Below are positions 42,581 through 51,875 of a DNA stretch of 64,000 bases, in pieces. This stretch comes from JACRDG01 sp963760985. GTDB lineage: Bacteria > Desulfobacterota > Desulfomonilia > Desulfomonilales > Desulfomonilaceae. Under the pieces are notes generated by a model. That model ran no database searches. It was not told the DNA's origin and saw nothing but the letters and a program-made list of their open reading frames with translations. The position numbers and the translations under genes were made by a program. The stretch is taken from contig CAVXFM010000010.1 in assembly GCA_963760985.1 (NCBI GenBank), positions 372,001-436,000 of the forward strand, given 5' to 3'. Each line of letters begins with the position of its first letter. Position 1 is the first letter of the stretch.

Positions 42581-42619
42581 TTCGTGGTGAACTCCCATGA
42601 CGTGGAGGGTCACCACGAA
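42581..42619 (+). terminator. Hairpin directly after padR
   Basis: TTCGTGGTGA at 42581 pairs perfectly with TCACCACGAA at 42610, and an inner CTCC/GGAG pair extends the stem. It begins one base after the PadR stop codon. There is no U-tract, so it is either a 3' stabilising hairpin or part of the R1 repeat flank with which it overlaps. Confidence 0.4.
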
Positions 42620-42639
42620 CCATGAAAATGTATTTTCAT
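42591..42639 (+). repeat. Repeat family R1, copy C ('empty' site)
   Basis: It has the 31-bp flank ACTCCCATGACGTGGAGGGT plus CACCACGAACC seen in copies A and B, then ATGAAAATG immediately followed by TATTTTCAT. The 105-bp interior present in A and B is missing exactly between the two inverted ends. This is either an unoccupied target or a precise-deletion product. Confidence 0.7.
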
Positions 42640-42750
42640 AGGAACACGGCACAGTGACGGTGTGCTGCTCTGCATCCCAAGGCCTTCCGGGGTTTCTGAA
42701 ATCTCAGGGAGCCAAACCAAATTCTTGACGTATGGGTTTACGGTACGACA

Positions 42751-43449
42751 ATGAACCTTCCGTTCCTCACTCCCCTGGAGAGCGAAGCACTCCGGTTGAG
42801 TCTCTGGGTGTCAAGCTGGGCAGTGTTGGCGAGCCTGCCTTTGGGCGTCGGCTTTGCCTGGCTTCTGGCCCGGCGATCTTTTCCCGGCAAGACGCTCTTG
42901 GACGGCTTGATCCATTTGCCGCTGGTCCTGCCGCCGGTGGTAACAGGCTACGTGCTGTTGATCCTGCTCGGTCGCAGAGGAGTCCTGGGAGCCTGGCTTT
43001 TCAAGGTGTTAGGGATCACCGTGGCATTCAACTGGAAAGGAGCGGCAGTGGCTGCGGCAGTCATGTCTTTCCCGCTCATGGTGCGGGCAGTAAGGCTTTC
43101 GATCGAGGGAGTGGACCGAGGGCTTGAGGCCGCGGCTCGGACCTTGGGAGCAGGTCCGGTTCGTGTGTTCTTCACCATCACGCTTCCCTTGGTGCTGCCG
43201 GGCATCCTCACCGGGCTCATCCTCGCATTTGCAAGAAGTCTCGGCGAATTCGGAGCTACCATCACGTTCGTCTCCAACATCCCGGGCCAAACGCAAACCC
43301 TGCCGCTCGCATTGTACACCCTGACCCAGGTGCCGGATGGGGAAGCCGGAGCCATGCGTCTTTGTATTGTAGCGGTCGCTGTGGCCATGGTGGCGCTGGT
43401 CACGTCGGAGTTGATAGCCAAGAGGCTGGAAAGACGGATGAAAGGCTAG
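42751..43449 (+). CDS. modB: Molybdate ABC transporter permease ModB
   Basis: 232 aa with about five membrane helices and the binding-protein-dependent transport signature EAARTLGAGPVRVFFTITLP, which docks to the ATPase. The N-terminal LTPLESEALRLSLWVSSWAV is typical of ModB. It forms the inner-membrane channel for molybdate (or tungstate). It is followed by modC with a 3-base gap. No modA binding-protein gene is in the window. The molybdenum hydroxylase at 0.5-2.9 kb is a likely consumer of the cofactor. Confidence 0.92.
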   Translation: MNLPFLTPLESEALRLSLWVSSWAVLASLPLGVGFAWLLARRSFPGKTLLDGLIHLPLVLPPVVTGYVLLILLGRRGVLGAWLFKVLGITVAFNWKGAAVAAAVMSFPLMVRAVRLSIEGVDRGLEAAARTLGAGPVRVFFTITLPLVLPGILTGLILAFARSLGEFGATITFVSNIPGQTQTLPLALYTLTQVPDGEAGAMRLCIVAVAVAMVALVTSELIAKRLERRMKG

Positions 43450-43452
43450 GCT

Positions 43453-44547
43453 GTGCTGAAAATCAGTGTGCAGAAGCAACAGGGACGTGTTCTCATAGAT
43501 GTGTCCTTCGCGGTGGAATCCACAGGGGTTACCGCGCTCTTCGGCCCTTCCGGTGCGGGCAAGACTTCGATCATCAATATGGTGGCCGGGCTATCCCGCC
43601 CGGACTCGGGGTTGATCGTGGTGAATGGCCTCACCGCGTTTGATTCGGACAAGGGCATCGACATTCCGCCGGAACGCCGGCGTTTCGGGTATGTGTTTCA
43701 GGACGGTCGGATCTTTCCGCATTTGTCTGTGCGGTCCAACCTCACGTACGGTATGAACCTCGTTCCCAAGAATCACAGGAGGATCGCGTTCGACGAAGTG
43801 GTGGAACTCCTCGGAATCGGAGAGCTCTTGGGCCGCAGGGTGGCCAACCTTTCCGGCGGGGAAAAACAGCGGGTCGCCATTGGCCGCGCGTTGCTCACCA
43901 GTCCCTCATTGCTACTCATGGATGAACCCCTGGCGTCCCTGGACGCAGCCCGAAAAGCGGAAGTGCTTCCCTTCGTGGAACGGCTCCCGACAAAGCTCTC
44001 CATACCCATCCTGTATGTGAGTCATTCCCTTGATGAAATCCTGAATCTCGCAGACACGCTCGTGCTCATGGATTCCGGCCGAGTCCGGTCGGTGGGAGCG
44101 GTGGAGGACGTTGCCAACCGCTTCGAGTTTACGGGCCTTGGAGAAAGGGATGAGAGCGGATCCGTCCTCGCAACGGTCGTGGATCACCACGACGCTGCGG
44201 ATGGCCTCACGTATCTGCGTTTTGACGAAAATTTCTTGAAAGTGCCTCTTTTCGATGCAGCACAGGGCACAAAAGTTCGCGTGCACATCAATTCGCGGGA
44301 TGTGGCCCTTGCGTTGTCTCCTCCCACCCAGACCAGCGTACAGAATATCTTTCTTGCCACGGTGGAAGGGATCAGCGAGCATGGCAAAGCCCTCGTCGAC
44401 GTACAACTGGATATAGGAAGTCACATCACCGCGAGAATCACCCGGAAAGCCCGAAAAGACCTGGAATTAACCACAGGACAGCATGTGTTTGCCATGGTAA
44501 AAAGTGTCGCGATCTCAAGGGGATCGGATGAACATCATGGATGGTAA
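43453..44547 (+). CDS. modC: Molybdate ABC transporter ATP-binding protein ModC
   Basis: 364 aa from a GTG just after the modB stop. Walker A GPSGAGKT, signature LSGGEKQRVAIGRAL, Walker B LLLMDEPLASLD and the switch histidine in YVSHSL are intact. The C-terminal ~130 residues contain the MOP/TOBE molybdate-binding domain (NIFLATVEGISEHGKALVDV), typical of ModC and responsible for regulation by cytoplasmic oxyanion. It energises molybdate import with ModB. Confidence 0.92.
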   Translation: MLKISVQKQQGRVLIDVSFAVESTGVTALFGPSGAGKTSIINMVAGLSRPDSGLIVVNGLTAFDSDKGIDIPPERRRFGYVFQDGRIFPHLSVRSNLTYGMNLVPKNHRRIAFDEVVELLGIGELLGRRVANLSGGEKQRVAIGRALLTSPSLLLMDEPLASLDAARKAEVLPFVERLPTKLSIPILYVSHSLDEILNLADTLVLMDSGRVRSVGAVEDVANRFEFTGLGERDESGSVLATVVDHHDAADGLTYLRFDENFLKVPLFDAAQGTKVRVHINSRDVALALSPPTQTSVQNIFLATVEGISEHGKALVDVQLDIGSHITARITRKARKDLELTTGQHVFAMVKSVAISRGSDEHHGW

Positions 44548-44688
44548 AGCTGTGTGAGTGCCTCTTGTCCTGAGGTTTCTGTGGCAGAATAACAGTTCCC
44601 CATACTTCTGACCTCATGGCTCTCGCTTCTGAAAGGTGGCGGGGCCCCCCGACGCCAAAGACGGATCACACAGACAGAGCTTTTGGCA

Positions 44689-44842
44689 ACTCCCATGACC
44701 TGGAGGGTCACCACGAACCATGAAAATGGCACCCTGTCCCGCGACCAGCGGGAGCTGGCAAGTGCCTGAAGTTCTTGGGGATGGGGGTTCGGGGGAAGGC
44801 CCTTCTTTCAAGAAGGGCCTTCCCCCGAGAATGCATTTTCAT
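44689..44842 (+). repeat. Repeat family R1, full copy B
   Basis: The flank ACTCCCATGACCTGGAGGG... is followed by a 123-bp core (44720-44842) between ATGAAAATG and CATTTTCAT. It contains the strong hairpin GGGGGAAGGCCCTTCTT...AAGAAGGGCCTTCCCCC. Copy A at 5917-6073 is its reverse complement with the same core length. It is located 140 bases after modC and could also serve as a transcription-processing hairpin for that operon. Confidence 0.75.
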
Positions 44843-45121
44843 AGGAACCAGTTTCGTAGGGCTCCCTTTGGTCTCGTGATGCCCATTCGCCCGACGGTCG
44901 CTAAGAAAAGGTAGCCCTAGATTGTCCTTTCATGATAAAGTCGTCCCCTGACCACATCATAAAATCGACTGCGGCTTCAACTCTTCCGTGCCAGCGTATC
45001 CGCTGACGTTGGCGCATTCATGCGCCCCCGCTATTTGCTCTGCACAATCAAGCGTGAAGCCGGGATGTGACCAATTCGACCAAGCGCGTCGGCCGAGTCT
45101 CCGATGCCGTGAAAGGGGTTT

Positions 45122-46616
45122 GTGTTGGGTCAATTGACCGCGGAAAAGATTGTCGAAGACATCGATGGAATTCACCGCAAACTCGCGAGGCTGTCCGTTG
45201 ATTACCTGCTGGGCACACCGTCGGCCCTGCGCACGGGGGATGTGCTGGGATTGTATCCGGTTCCCCTGAGGCCCAAGACCGCAGGATTCCTCAAACAGGC
45301 ACTTCGTCACACCAAGGACGTGGAAGAAGCGCAGAGGATGGAACGGTTGCTGTTCGCATGCATCGACCTCGTGATCACGGAACAGACCGCGGACCTTGGT
45401 GATATGCTCAAATTCTACATGGAACGGGGACGTATGCTCGTGGGGCCTGACAAGATCCCTGCGTTGGAAATCGTTTCCTGGCTTCAAATGGAAAAGGATT
45501 TCGACCGACGGGAAGAAATGCGGAAAGAAATGACGATTTTTCTGAAAGGAATCGTCAATCCCATGCTCCTCGGCATGCTGGAACTCACCGTGAAAACCGT
45601 GACCGAGCGGTTCGGGTACACGTCCTATGCACACTATGCAGAAGCTAAGAAAGGCGAGTCCTTTGCGAGTCAGGCCGACATTCTCCGACGATACCTGGAC
45701 GATACCGCAGACACGTACTTCACCCGGCTCAACCCATGGGTAGAAGAAAAGATCGGTCGGCCCATGGGGGATCTCAGTCGCTATCATGCCCTGCATCTGC
45801 TTCGTATCACACGATTTGACGAGTTCTTCCCTGCCGAGTCGCCTGAGCCAACTGGTTCAGCAAACATTCCGGGGCATCGGATTCGACCTCTCGCAACGGT
45901 CTGACGTGATCACTGACCTGTCGGCAGATTCCTCCAAGAATCCTGATGGGATATGCGTGGGCATCGAAATACCCGGTGAAGTGTACGTGATTGTCAAGCC
46001 CCAGGGAGGGCTGATCGACGTGGAGACCATTCTCCACGAGACCGGTCACGCGTTCTTTCTGAGCCACATGGATGCTTCCCTACCGATGGAGTATCGCAGG
46101 TTGTACCGATCCGGGGCTCTGGACGAAACGTTTGCGTTTCTCTTCATGAACCTGATGGACAATCCCACATGGCTTACCCGCGTCGCGGAATTACCGGCGT
46201 CCAAGGCCGGCGAAATGGCAAGCCTCGTGCAAACGAAACGGTTGTGCCTCATTCGGCGTTACATCGGCAAGTTCCTCGCGGAGAAGGAACTCTCCGAGAC
46301 AGGGGCTATCAAGGACCCGGAGCCGTATTGTCGGTACTTACACCAGGCAACGGGTTTTGTGTACGAACCGCAAGGATACCTCATCGATATGGAGTCTGAT
46401 TTCTATTCCCTTGACTACGTGAATGCTTGGGCAGGGGCGCACGTGCTGAGGAGCTTTCTCGAGACACGTTTCGGGGAGGACTGGTTCCAGAGACCCGACG
46501 CGGGCAGCTTCTTGAAGGAGATCGCTTTTCAGGGGCGGCGAGACTCTTTGGAAAAAGTCCTCACCACCTACTGTGGTCAAGGGCCACGTCTTCCTGATTT
46601 TTCAAAAGTTTCCTGA
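45122..46616 (+). CDS. M3-like zinc metallopeptidase (oligoendopeptidase type), one frameshift
   Basis: 497 aa when restored. GTG start with AAAGGGGT upstream. The zinc site HETGH (ILHETGHAFF, residue ~300) and the third-ligand glutamate in LDETFAF ~27 residues later are present. The mainly helical architecture fits the M3 family, though at about 500 aa it is shorter than typical PepF (~600). The frame breaks near 45835; removing one base from GAGTCGCC joins FFPAE to RLSQLVQQTF. Likely a cytoplasmic peptide-trimming enzyme. No functional link with its neighbours is obvious. Confidence 0.78.
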
Positions 46617-46747
46617 ACCGATAGGGCAAGTAACGTGGCTGGAGAATTCCTGAATTCACAAAGCCATACGTGGGCGTGTGCAGCGAGTTACCTGAACCAC
46701 GTACGCCAGGGTAATACGGATTCGCGTCCAAACACGTGAGATTATAG

Positions 46748-46862
46748 GGCTGGGGGTCTCATGAGCGAAGTGATCAGACGGCCCTGCGTCGTCCGTAGCG
46801 AATGAGATCCCCAGCTTGAAGCAGCAACCAAGTGATAAATTTGAAAGCGAATCGGTATAAGA
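46748..46862 (+). repeat. Repeat family R2, copy 2
   Basis: GCTGGGGGTCTCAT (46749) pairs with ATGAGATCCCCAGC (46802), 13 of 14 positions Watson-Crick and one G-U. The stem encloses an inner ACGG/CCGT stem with the conserved loop CTGCGTCGT. The downstream part (AAGTGAT...AAGCGAATCGGTAT) is shared with copy 1 at 6091-6203. It lies in the 430-base gap before the NfeD-like gene, which holds nothing else recognisable. Confidence 0.6.
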
Positions 46863-47048
46863 TGTCACCGCCGCGAGAAGTCTCGCACGCGGTGGCATTC
46901 CACTTGTAAAGGAGGGATCGAGGAGTTGTTTGACTTTCGGTGCGAGCCTGCGTAATATAATGCTGGTTCATTCGCTACCATCTTGAATTTCCCTCATCAC
47001 CGGGCGTTTCCTCGACCCCAACTCTGAACCGCGGAGGTCTGTCGGCCT

Positions 47049-47669
47049 ATGGAATCCTGGTGGCAACATCTCACGAGTCTCAATAAGGCTTTTTGCGTAT
47101 CCGCACTGTTCTTCACTCTGCTGTTCCTGTGGCAACTCGTGGGGATGCTGCTGGGCGTGGACGCTGATTCTCATGGAGCCGGGTGGCATGTGCCGACTCA
47201 CGACGCTCCCCATGACTTCGACCACGATGGCCAGCAGGGAAGCGAAAACGTCGCGTTTTCCTTGATCTCGGTCCGATCGGCTCTGGCTTTTGGGATGATG
47301 TTCAGTTGGGCAGGTTCGCTGTATTTGATGGGGGGCACGGCTCCTGTTTGGGCAGTGTTGTTCAGCCTGCTCTGGGGGATCGCAGGAATGTTCGCGGTCT
47401 CCTACCTGGTATTCTGCCTTCTCAAGCTTCAGGAAACGGTGAAGGTGTCCCTGTGGAGTGCGGTCGGAGAAAAAGGGACAGTCTATATGAACGTGCCTGA
47501 AAACGGGGTGGGCAAGGTGAGGGTAATGGTCGGCGGAGCAATCAGCTTCGTCAACGCTCGTTCGGTTGGCGGTGAGCCGCTGACGGCCGGGACGAACGTG
47601 AAGGTGGTGGATGTCGTGGACGATCACACGATTGCGGTGCAGGCAACTGAGGACTCAGGGGGAGAGTAA
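47049..47669 (+). CDS. NfeD-like membrane protein with OB-fold (flotillin partner)
   Basis: 206 aa. Three hydrophobic segments (CVSALFFTLLFLWQLVGMLL; ALAFGMMFSWAGSLYLMGG; AVLFSLLWGIAGMFAVSYLV) are separated by a His/Asp-rich loop (HGAGWHVPTHDAPHDFDHDG) that might bind metal. The C-terminal OB-fold (SAVGEKGTVYMNVPENGVGK... to VKVVDVVDDHTIAVQA) is the NfeD signature. NfeD proteins of this class (YuaF-like) work with flotillins in membrane organisation. It ends 1 base before the flotillin gene, so the two form an operon. Confidence 0.83.
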   Translation: MESWWQHLTSLNKAFCVSALFFTLLFLWQLVGMLLGVDADSHGAGWHVPTHDAPHDFDHDGQQGSENVAFSLISVRSALAFGMMFSWAGSLYLMGGTAPVWAVLFSLLWGIAGMFAVSYLVFCLLKLQETVKVSLWSAVGEKGTVYMNVPENGVGKVRVMVGGAISFVNARSVGGEPLTAGTNVKVVDVVDDHTIAVQATEDSGGE

Positions 47670-47670
47670 C

Positions 47671-49188
47671 ATGATGAACATGCTGATTTTGGTGCTGATC
47701 CTGGCTGGCTGGGTGGCCGCGATCCTTTGGATGTTTGTCCGCAGGTACAAACGGTGCCCTTCAAACCAGATTCTCGTTATTTATGGCAAGACAGGCGGAG
47801 GCGTTGCCAGGTGTGTTCACGGCGGCGCTGCCTTTGTCTGGCCGGTGATGCAGTCGTACGAATGGCTCAACCTCGAACCGTTTGTGGTTCCCATTGAGTT
47901 GACCAGCGCCCTGTCGCGCGAGAACATCCGGGTCTCAGTGCCCACGACGGTCACCGCGGCCATTAGCATCGAAGAAGGAATCATGCAGAACGCCGCAGTC
48001 CGCCTCCTCGGCCAGGGCATGGATGAGGTCAAGAAGCAAGCCCAGGACATCATTCTCGGCCAAATGCGTGCGGTGATCGCCACCATGCTGATCGAGGAGA
48101 TCAACCGGGACAGACAAGCCTTTATGGCCAAAGTGAATGAAGCAGTCTCGGTGGAGCTCGAAAAGATCGGCCTGACCGTAATTAACGTCAACATCAAAGA
48201 CATCGAGGATGAAAGCGGATACATCAAGGCGCTTGGTCGCAAGGCAGCGGCAGAGGCGGTGAACCAGGCGACGGTAGACGTGGCTGAGCAAGAGAAGACC
48301 GGAAAAATCGGCGTTGCCCAACGGGAGCGCGATCAACGGACCGCGGTAGCAGCCGCTTCTGCTGAGGCCATCGTGGGTGAGGCAGAAGCCGAACGGGATA
48401 GACGTAAAGCCGTTTCCGCGGCAAACGCGAGTGCAGCCGTAGGTGAAGCAGAAGCGGAACGTGACCGCAGACAGCAAACTTCTCTGCTGGATGCACAGGC
48501 CGTAGAAACCGAGACCCAGGCAAATGCCAAGAAGGCAGGCTTTCTGGCGGGCCAAAAAGTGGCGGAAGAAGAAGCGAGAACCAAAGGGCAAACTGCTACT
48601 GCAAGGGCTGATGGAAGCGTCCGCGTGGCTCACGAACAATCTCAGCAGGCAGCAGAAGAGGCCCGTGCCCGCAGAGAACAGGCCCGCTTGAATGCCGAAG
48701 TTGTTGTTCCTGCAGACGCAGCCAAGCAAAAGGCTGTGGTAGAGGCCGAGGCTGAGCGACAGAAGAAGATCCTGATCGCCAAAGGTGAGGCAGAGGGAAC
48801 TCTCGCCAAGATGCAGGCAGAGGCCGAAGGTATGCAAGCGATACTCGATGCGAAGGCAGCAGGATACAAGGGGCTGGTTTCCGCGTGCAGTTCCGATCCC
48901 TCTTTGACTGCTGCATTGCTGCTTATCGAGAAACTGGCCGAATTGGCGCATATTCAGACCGAAGCGGTAAAGAACCTGCCCATCGAAAAAATCGTTATTT
49001 GGGACTCTGGAGGGGACGGAGGGATCTCCGATCTCGGGCGCCGTTTCATGGGGGTTCTCCCGCCCATGCAGGAATTGGCCAAGATGGCCGGGCTCGAGCT
49101 GCCCGATTTTCTGGGCCGAGCAGTGCCTAAGTCTGAAGCCTTGTCCGCGAGGAAAACCCAGGACGATTCCAAGACAAAACCTGAGTGA
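47671..49188 (+). CDS. Flotillin/YqiK-family SPFH protein
   Basis: 505 aa, start at the ATG after GGGGGAGAGTAAC. An N-terminal membrane helix (MLILVLILAGWVAAILWMFV) is followed by an SPFH domain (~30-190) and a long alanine/glutamate-rich coiled coil (~200-420, with repeats of VGEAEAERDRRKAVSAANAS and AEAERQKKILIAKGEAEG), typical of flotillins. The C-terminus is short and polar. It would scaffold functional membrane microdomains with its NfeD-like partner. A 461-aa open frame on the opposite strand is a by-product of the alanine/glutamate-rich codons. Confidence 0.9.
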   Translation: MMNMLILVLILAGWVAAILWMFVRRYKRCPSNQILVIYGKTGGGVARCVHGGAAFVWPVMQSYEWLNLEPFVVPIELTSALSRENIRVSVPTTVTAAISIEEGIMQNAAVRLLGQGMDEVKKQAQDIILGQMRAVIATMLIEEINRDRQAFMAKVNEAVSVELEKIGLTVINVNIKDIEDESGYIKALGRKAAAEAVNQATVDVAEQEKTGKIGVAQRERDQRTAVAAASAEAIVGEAEAERDRRKAVSAANASAAVGEAEAERDRRQQTSLLDAQAVETETQANAKKAGFLAGQKVAEEEARTKGQTATARADGSVRVAHEQSQQAAEEARARREQARLNAEVVVPADAAKQKAVVEAEAERQKKILIAKGEAEGTLAKMQAEAEGMQAILDAKAAGYKGLVSACSSDPSLTAALLLIEKLAELAHIQTEAVKNLPIEKIVIWDSGGDGGISDLGRRFMGVLPPMQELAKMAGLELPDFLGRAVPKSEALSARKTQDDSKTKPE

Positions 49189-49226
49189 TTTGCAGATCAC
49201 CACGCTCTCGTCTGCGGGGAGCCTCC

Positions 49227-51395
49227 ATGAAAGACCGGGACATGGCGAGGGAAGAGCTGGCAGAAGAACTGGCGCGGCTGCGGCAAAGCGTTGCAGATCT
49301 GGAACGAGCAAATTCCTCATGGGAAGAGAAGTACCGCGTTCTCTACACGGACTTCCGCAAGGCGGAGGAGATCCACGTATCCGTCTTGAATTCCTCGGCA
49401 GACGCCATCGTCATCTATGACTTGCAGGGCACCGCTCGGTACGTGAATCCCTCGTTCACACAAAAGTTTGGCTGGACCCTGGACGAAGTGAAGGGACAGC
49501 GCATCCCGTACGTGCCTGACACCGATTATGACGTCACCATGGAAATCATTCAGCATATCCTCCGAGAAGGCGAACCTTTCGGCGGGTTTGAGACGAAGCG
49601 GTGTACCAAACACGGGGGAATCGTGGACGTCAGCCTGAGCGCGTCCCGTTACAACGATCAGGACGGAAATCCTGCCGGGATACTCGTGATTCTTCGGGAC
49701 GTGACGGGCAAGAAACGCGCAGACGAGGAATTGCGCCAAGCTCGAGATGAGCTCGAGAAACGAGTCGAGGAACGCACCGAGGAGCTTTCCCGGGCCAACG
49801 AGAAGCTCAAACAGGAGATTGGGGAACGCAAGAAAGCAGAGGACGCTTTGCGGCAAAGCGAGGAGGAATTCAGGACTCTCTATGAAGAATCCGTGAAAAC
49901 GCAGGAGCTCTACCGCTCACTCCTGGATTCGTGCGCGGACGGCGTGGTCGTGTACGATCTGGACGGCAACGCCCGGTACGTGAGCGATGCGTTCACGCGC
50001 ATGTTCGGCTGGACTCTGGAAGAAGTCAAAGGCACGCGAATCCCCTTCGTTCCTGACTCGGAGCGCGAAGGCACCATGGCGCGGATTCACCATGTCCTTG
50101 GCCAGGGAATTGGTGATAGTGGTTTTGAGACAAAGCGCCTTACCAAGGACAGCGTCCTCCTGGACATCAGGGCGAGCGCTTCCCGATTTAACGATCACGA
50201 GGGGAACCCGGCAGGAATGCTCGTCATCCTTTCGGATATCACGGATCGTAAGAAGGCCGAGCAGGCCCTGCTTGAAAGCGAGGAAAAATACCGGAAACTG
50301 GTCCAATACCTTCCCGATGGGGTGGCCATCCATCAGGATGGACTTGTCGTCTTCACCAACGACGCAGGGGCCAGGCTCGTGGGAGCGAGTCGTGTCGAAG
50401 AGGTGGTGGATCTGCCGGTCATGCACTTCGTGGCCCCGGAAGACCGATCGTGTGCAGACAAGGAATTCGACCGCGTGTTGAAAAAAGGACGAGTCGCTCC
50501 ATTGCAAGAGCAAAGGCTCTTGCGATTGGACGGTGAGACCGTCTGGGTCGAAATGTCCGTGATTCCTTTCTCAGTTGACGGCAAGCCTGCGTTGCTCACA
50601 GTGGGAAGAGACATTACCGAGCGCAAACGGGTAGAGGAAGAAATCCGTAGGCTCAATGAAGAGCTCGAACAACGGGTGAAAGATCGGACAGCTCAGTTGG
50701 AGACGACCAACAAGGAACTTGAAGCCTTCGCGTATTCCGTGTCTCACGATCTCCGTGCGCCTTTGCGGAGTATCGACGGATTCAGTCAGGTGCTGATGGA
50801 AGACTATGCGCAGGCTTTGAACGGCCAGGCGCTGGATTACTTTCACCGCATCCGCGCTGCTTCTCGCAGGATGGGACAACTCATCGACGATCTGCTCAAG
50901 CTCTCCCGTGTCACTCGTAGCGAAATGCATCGTGAAGCCGTGGACCTGAGTGCCATGGCCCACACCATCGCGACGGACCTTCGGAGAGCGGACCCCGACC
51001 GAAATGTAGAATTCCAGATCAGGCCAGGCCTGACGGACGATGGCGACCCGCGACTCCTGAGAGTGGTTTTGGAAAACCTGCTAGGTAATGCCTGGAAATT
51101 CTCCAGCAAACGCGCACACGCCACAATAACGTTCGGCATGTTGCAACAGACTTTGCCGGGCCAGTCGGATCCGGTGGTCAAGACCGTGTATTTCGTGCAA
51201 GACAATGGCGCAGGTTTCGAAATGGCCTATGCGGACAAATTGTTCGGCGCGTTCCAGCGTTTGCATGGGCTTTCCGATTTTCCTGGCACGGGTATCGGCC
51301 TTGCAACGGTCCAGCGGATCATACACCGACACTGCGGGAGCGTATGGGCCGAAGGAGCAGTGGACGCGGGGGCAACATTCTTTTTTACCCTTTGA
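49227..51395 (+). CDS. Three-PAS sensor histidine kinase
   Basis: 722 aa, ATG preceded by GGGGAGCCTCC. An N-terminal coiled coil (ELAEELARLRQSVADLERAN) precedes PAS1 (~55-170) and PAS2 (~240-355), closely related copies (compare GWTLDEVKGQRIPYVPD and GWTLEEVKGTRIPFVPD) that also resemble a PAS in the BarA-like kinase. PAS3 (~365-480), HisKA (EAFAYSVSHDLRAPLRSIDG) and HATPase (ENLLGNAWKF, GTGIGLATVQ) follow. This phytochrome-like kinase type is usually paired with a small Rcp1-like receiver, which is exactly the next gene. It has no membrane helix. The frame is intact. Confidence 0.92.
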   Translation: MKDRDMAREELAEELARLRQSVADLERANSSWEEKYRVLYTDFRKAEEIHVSVLNSSADAIVIYDLQGTARYVNPSFTQKFGWTLDEVKGQRIPYVPDTDYDVTMEIIQHILREGEPFGGFETKRCTKHGGIVDVSLSASRYNDQDGNPAGILVILRDVTGKKRADEELRQARDELEKRVEERTEELSRANEKLKQEIGERKKAEDALRQSEEEFRTLYEESVKTQELYRSLLDSCADGVVVYDLDGNARYVSDAFTRMFGWTLEEVKGTRIPFVPDSEREGTMARIHHVLGQGIGDSGFETKRLTKDSVLLDIRASASRFNDHEGNPAGMLVILSDITDRKKAEQALLESEEKYRKLVQYLPDGVAIHQDGLVVFTNDAGARLVGASRVEEVVDLPVMHFVAPEDRSCADKEFDRVLKKGRVAPLQEQRLLRLDGETVWVEMSVIPFSVDGKPALLTVGRDITERKRVEEEIRRLNEELEQRVKDRTAQLETTNKELEAFAYSVSHDLRAPLRSIDGFSQVLMEDYAQALNGQALDYFHRIRAASRRMGQLIDDLLKLSRVTRSEMHREAVDLSAMAHTIATDLRRADPDRNVEFQIRPGLTDDGDPRLLRVVLENLLGNAWKFSSKRAHATITFGMLQQTLPGQSDPVVKTVYFVQDNGAGFEMAYADKLFGAFQRLHGLSDFPGTGIGLATVQRIIHRHCGSVWAEGAVDAGATFFFTL

Positions 51396-51425
51396 CGCTT
51401 CGGCGTTGACTGCGAGGGACTCAAT

Positions 51426-51866
51426 ATGCAGAGGAAGACCGTCCTCCTGGTCGAAGACAATCCGGACGATGAGGCCCTGACATTGCGGTCTTTGAACAGG
51501 AACAGCGTTGTCAACGACGTGATTGTTACCCGCGATGGAGCGGAGGCCCTTGATTACCTCTTTTGCACCGGCAAGTACGCGGGCCGTGACCAAAGCGGAC
51601 AACCCGAACTCATCCTGTTGGATCTGAAGCTCCCCAAAATAGACGGCCTGGAAGTGTTGAGGCGCATTCGTTCCGATGAGCGCACACGGCTCCTGCCCGT
51701 GGTGGTCTTGAGCTCGTCCGACGAGGAGCCTGACATGATGCAGAGCTACCTGCTCGGCGCGAACAGTTACGTGCGTAAGCCCGTCGAGTTCGGTCGCTTC
51801 GCGGAAGCGGTGCGCCAATTGGAACTCTATTGGCTCGTCATCAATCAACCTCCTCCCGCGAAATAG
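51426..51866 (+). CDS. Rcp1-like single-domain response regulator
   Basis: 146 aa. Receiver of the Rcp1 subtype: VLLVEDNPDDEALTLRSL, an insertion after the second helix (YLFCTGKYAGRDQSGQPELI), phospho-acceptor in ILLDLKLPKIDGL, VVLSSSDEE, and SYVRKPVEF. GAGGGA lies upstream. It follows the three-PAS kinase by 30 bases, and this kinase/receiver order is standard for the subtype, so it is the cognate partner. Output is by protein contact. Confidence 0.93.
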   Translation: MQRKTVLLVEDNPDDEALTLRSLNRNSVVNDVIVTRDGAEALDYLFCTGKYAGRDQSGQPELILLDLKLPKIDGLEVLRRIRSDERTRLLPVVVLSSSDEEPDMMQSYLLGANSYVRKPVEFGRFAEAVRQLELYWLVINQPPPAK

Positions 51867-51875
51867 GAATACCAC

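Noticed and set aside
47935..49320. A 461-aa open frame on the - strand over the flotillin gene
   Set aside because: It mirrors the alanine/glutamate-rich coiled-coil codons of the flotillin and has low-complexity Leu/Cys/Arg composition with no family match.
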